DNA from: CAZNMF01 sp035547155
GTDB taxonomy: Bacteria; Acidobacteriota; Vicinamibacteria; Vicinamibacterales; SCN-69-37
DNA: 7,163 nt
Assembly (NCBI GenBank): GCA_035547155.1
Contig: DASZVJ010000149.1
Coordinates: forward strand, 1 to 7,163
Direction: 5' to 3'
In this document: positions 6,046 to 7,163 of the stretch, piece after piece
How positions within the stretch are numbered: the first letter of the stretch is position 1
How the letters are laid out: each line of letters starts with the position of its first letter
Translations under genes and position numbers: made by a program
The notes under the pieces: model-generated
What the model was told of the DNA's origin: nothing
Database searches by the model: none
The model's input: only the letters and a program-made list of their open reading frames with translations

Positions 6046-7163
6046 ATGCGCTCCCTCTACCTCCGGATCGTCGTGGCCTCGTTCATCACGGTGGTCATCT
6101 CGCTGGGCGCGTTCATCGCCATCAGCCGCCACGTGGTGGGCGGCGCGATTCAGCGCCTGATCGACGGCATGTACACCCTCCAGCTCGACGAGGCGATCGA
6201 CTCGTACGAACGCGGCGGTTCGCCGGCGCTGGCGCACGTCATCCAGCGCATGGACGGCGAGCTGCACGCGACACACGCGCTGACGGATGCGCGCGGCCGC
6301 GATCTCGTCACCGGCGCGGATCGCAGCGGCCTGCTGCGGGACACGCACGGTCAGACGGCTCCGCACTTCGACGGTGACACGTTCGTGTACGTCCGGACGT
6401 CGGCGGACGATCGCTACGTTCTCCTCGCGGCCGGCGGGCCGCCGTTCTCGTTGTGGAGCTTCGCGCCGTTCTACTTCCTCGTGCTCGCGTCGATCTTCCT
6501 CGTCTCATGGTGGGTCGCGCGCAGCATCGTGCCGCCGATCCGGGCGATGGCGCACGCGGCGGAGCGCTTCGGACGAGGCGATCTCTCCGTGCGCGTGACG
6601 CCTGCGCCCGCCAACGAGATCGGCACGCTCGCGACGGCCTTCAACGGCATGGCCGATCGTCTGCAGATGCTGCTGCACGCCGAACGCCGGTTGTTGCAGG
6701 ACGTGTCGCACGAGCTGCGATCGCCGCTGGCGCGGCTCAATTTTTCGGTGGAGCTCGCCCGCAGCGCACCCGATCGCGACACGGCTATGGACCGCATTCA
6801 GGCCGACGTCGACCTGCTGTCCACGCTCGTCGCGGAGCTCATCGACATGGCCCGGGCCGAAGGCGATCCGACGGCGCGGCACCGTCAGCCTGTCGATCTC
6901 AACGAGCTGCTGGCCGAGGTCCAGGCCGCGTGCACGCGTGATCCGGACGCGCGCGACGTCCGCATCGCCACGTCGGGGACCGTCACGCGTCAGGTGATCG
7001 GCGATCGCGAGCTGCTGCGCCGCGCCATCGAGAACGTCGTCCGCACCGCCGTGCGCTACACGCCGGCCGGCGGCGCGGTGGACGTCCACGTCACGGAAAC
7101 GGCCGCCGACGTCACTATCGCCGTGCGTGATTACGGACCTGGCGTGCCCGCCGGCGAGCTGGC
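6046..7163 (+). CDS. Sensor histidine kinase, CpxA-like (C-terminus beyond window)
   Basis: The frame is open from ATG 6046 to the right edge (372 complete codons), so the gene is partial. TM1 spans about residues 7-27, a periplasmic sensor about 28-137, and TM2 about 138-158 (SFAPFYFLVLASIFLVSWW). A HAMP domain follows (about 159-211, with IVPPIRAMAHAAERFGRGDL and NEIGTLATAFNGM), then the dimerisation/phosphotransfer domain with phospho-acceptor His222 in DVSHELRSPLARL, a CpxA-type H-box. The ATPase domain starts near 318; the N-box reads AIENVVRTAVRYTP (327-340) and the G1 box RDYGPGVP (361-368). The second N-box Asn, usually in a NA pair, is Thr334 here, which may weaken Mg-ATP binding. 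Later motifs (G2, end of the ATP lid) are outside the window. The partner is the response regulator immediately upstream. The sensor part is rich in His (64, 74, 77, 101, 107). Confidence 0.92.
   Translation, partial: MRSLYLRIVVASFITVVISLGAFIAISRHVVGGAIQRLIDGMYTLQLDEAIDSYERGGSPALAHVIQRMDGELHATHALTDARGRDLVTGADRSGLLRDTHGQTAPHFDGDTFVYVRTSADDRYVLLAAGGPPFSLWSFAPFYFLVLASIFLVSWWVARSIVPPIRAMAHAAERFGRGDLSVRVTPAPANEIGTLATAFNGMADRLQMLLHAERRLLQDVSHELRSPLARLNFSVELARSAPDRDTAMDRIQADVDLLSTLVAELIDMARAEGDPTARHRQPVDLNELLAEVQAACTRDPDARDVRIATSGTVTRQVIGDRELLRRAIENVVRTAVRYTPAGGAVDVHVTETAADVTIAVRDYGPGVPAGEL

Noticed and set aside
6739..6743. T5 run in the kinase H-box region as a possible frameshift or slippage site
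   Set aside because: The reading frame continues with normal kinase sequence on both sides, and five T residues are too short to argue for programmed slippage.
7002..7009. GCGATCGC palindrome, like the cyanobacterial HIP1 element
   Set aside because: It lies in coding sequence and is explained by common Gly-Asp-Arg codons in GC-rich DNA; I saw no repeated dense occurrence.
1..7163. CRISPR array, tRNA, rRNA, insertion sequence or attachment site
   Set aside because: Nothing in the window shows regularly spaced repeats, transposase motifs, tRNA-like folds or rRNA signatures; nearly all bases are covered by the seven genes.

Overview
The window is strongly GC-rich, densely packed bacterial DNA from a Gram-negative organism: it encodes an outer-membrane efflux lipoprotein with a lipobox and a periplasmic adaptor. 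The base composition and the style of the secreted protein at the left edge would fit a Vicinamibacteria-like acidobacterium. That taxonomic guess is inference from general impression; there is no rRNA or marker gene here to confirm it.

Layout. Bases 1-530 (minus strand) hold the start of a gene for a secreted protein of unknown function, cut by the left edge. Bases 531-729 are the only real intergenic region and separate this gene from a divergent rightward operon. From 730 to the right edge six genes run on the plus strand with almost no spacing: a MacA-type membrane fusion protein (730-1980), a LolD/MacB-type ABC ATPase (1986-2687), a MacB/FtsX-type permease (2687-3895), a NodT/OprM-type outer-membrane factor lipoprotein (3888-5327), an OmpR-family response regulator closest in look to CpxR (5336-6034), and a CpxA-like sensor histidine kinase (6046 to beyond 7163, cut by the right edge). 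Junctions are +5, -1, -8, +8 and +11 bases, with no terminator visible between genes, so one polycistronic transcript is likely.

How it works together. The first four genes make a complete MacAB-TolC-type tripartite pump: an ATP-driven inner-membrane transporter (here two polypeptides, ATPase and permease, rather than one fused MacB), a periplasmic adaptor and an outer-membrane channel. The last two genes make a two-component system that probably senses an envelope or substrate signal and controls the pump. The intergenic region contains an AT-rich 10-bp-period direct repeat (TTTAC-N5-TTAAC, 645-659). Read on the minus strand it is GTTAA-N5-GTAAA, one base from the known CpxR box, so a self-regulating pump/sensor operon is a reasonable hypothesis.

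Most of the window is a well-known type of system. The points most worth a second look are the candidate CpxR-type box, a Thr in place of the usual second N-box Asn in the kinase (codon 7045-7047), a histidine-rich sensor domain in the same kinase, a GC-rich dyad just before the adaptor start, and the divergent secreted protein that shares the control region.
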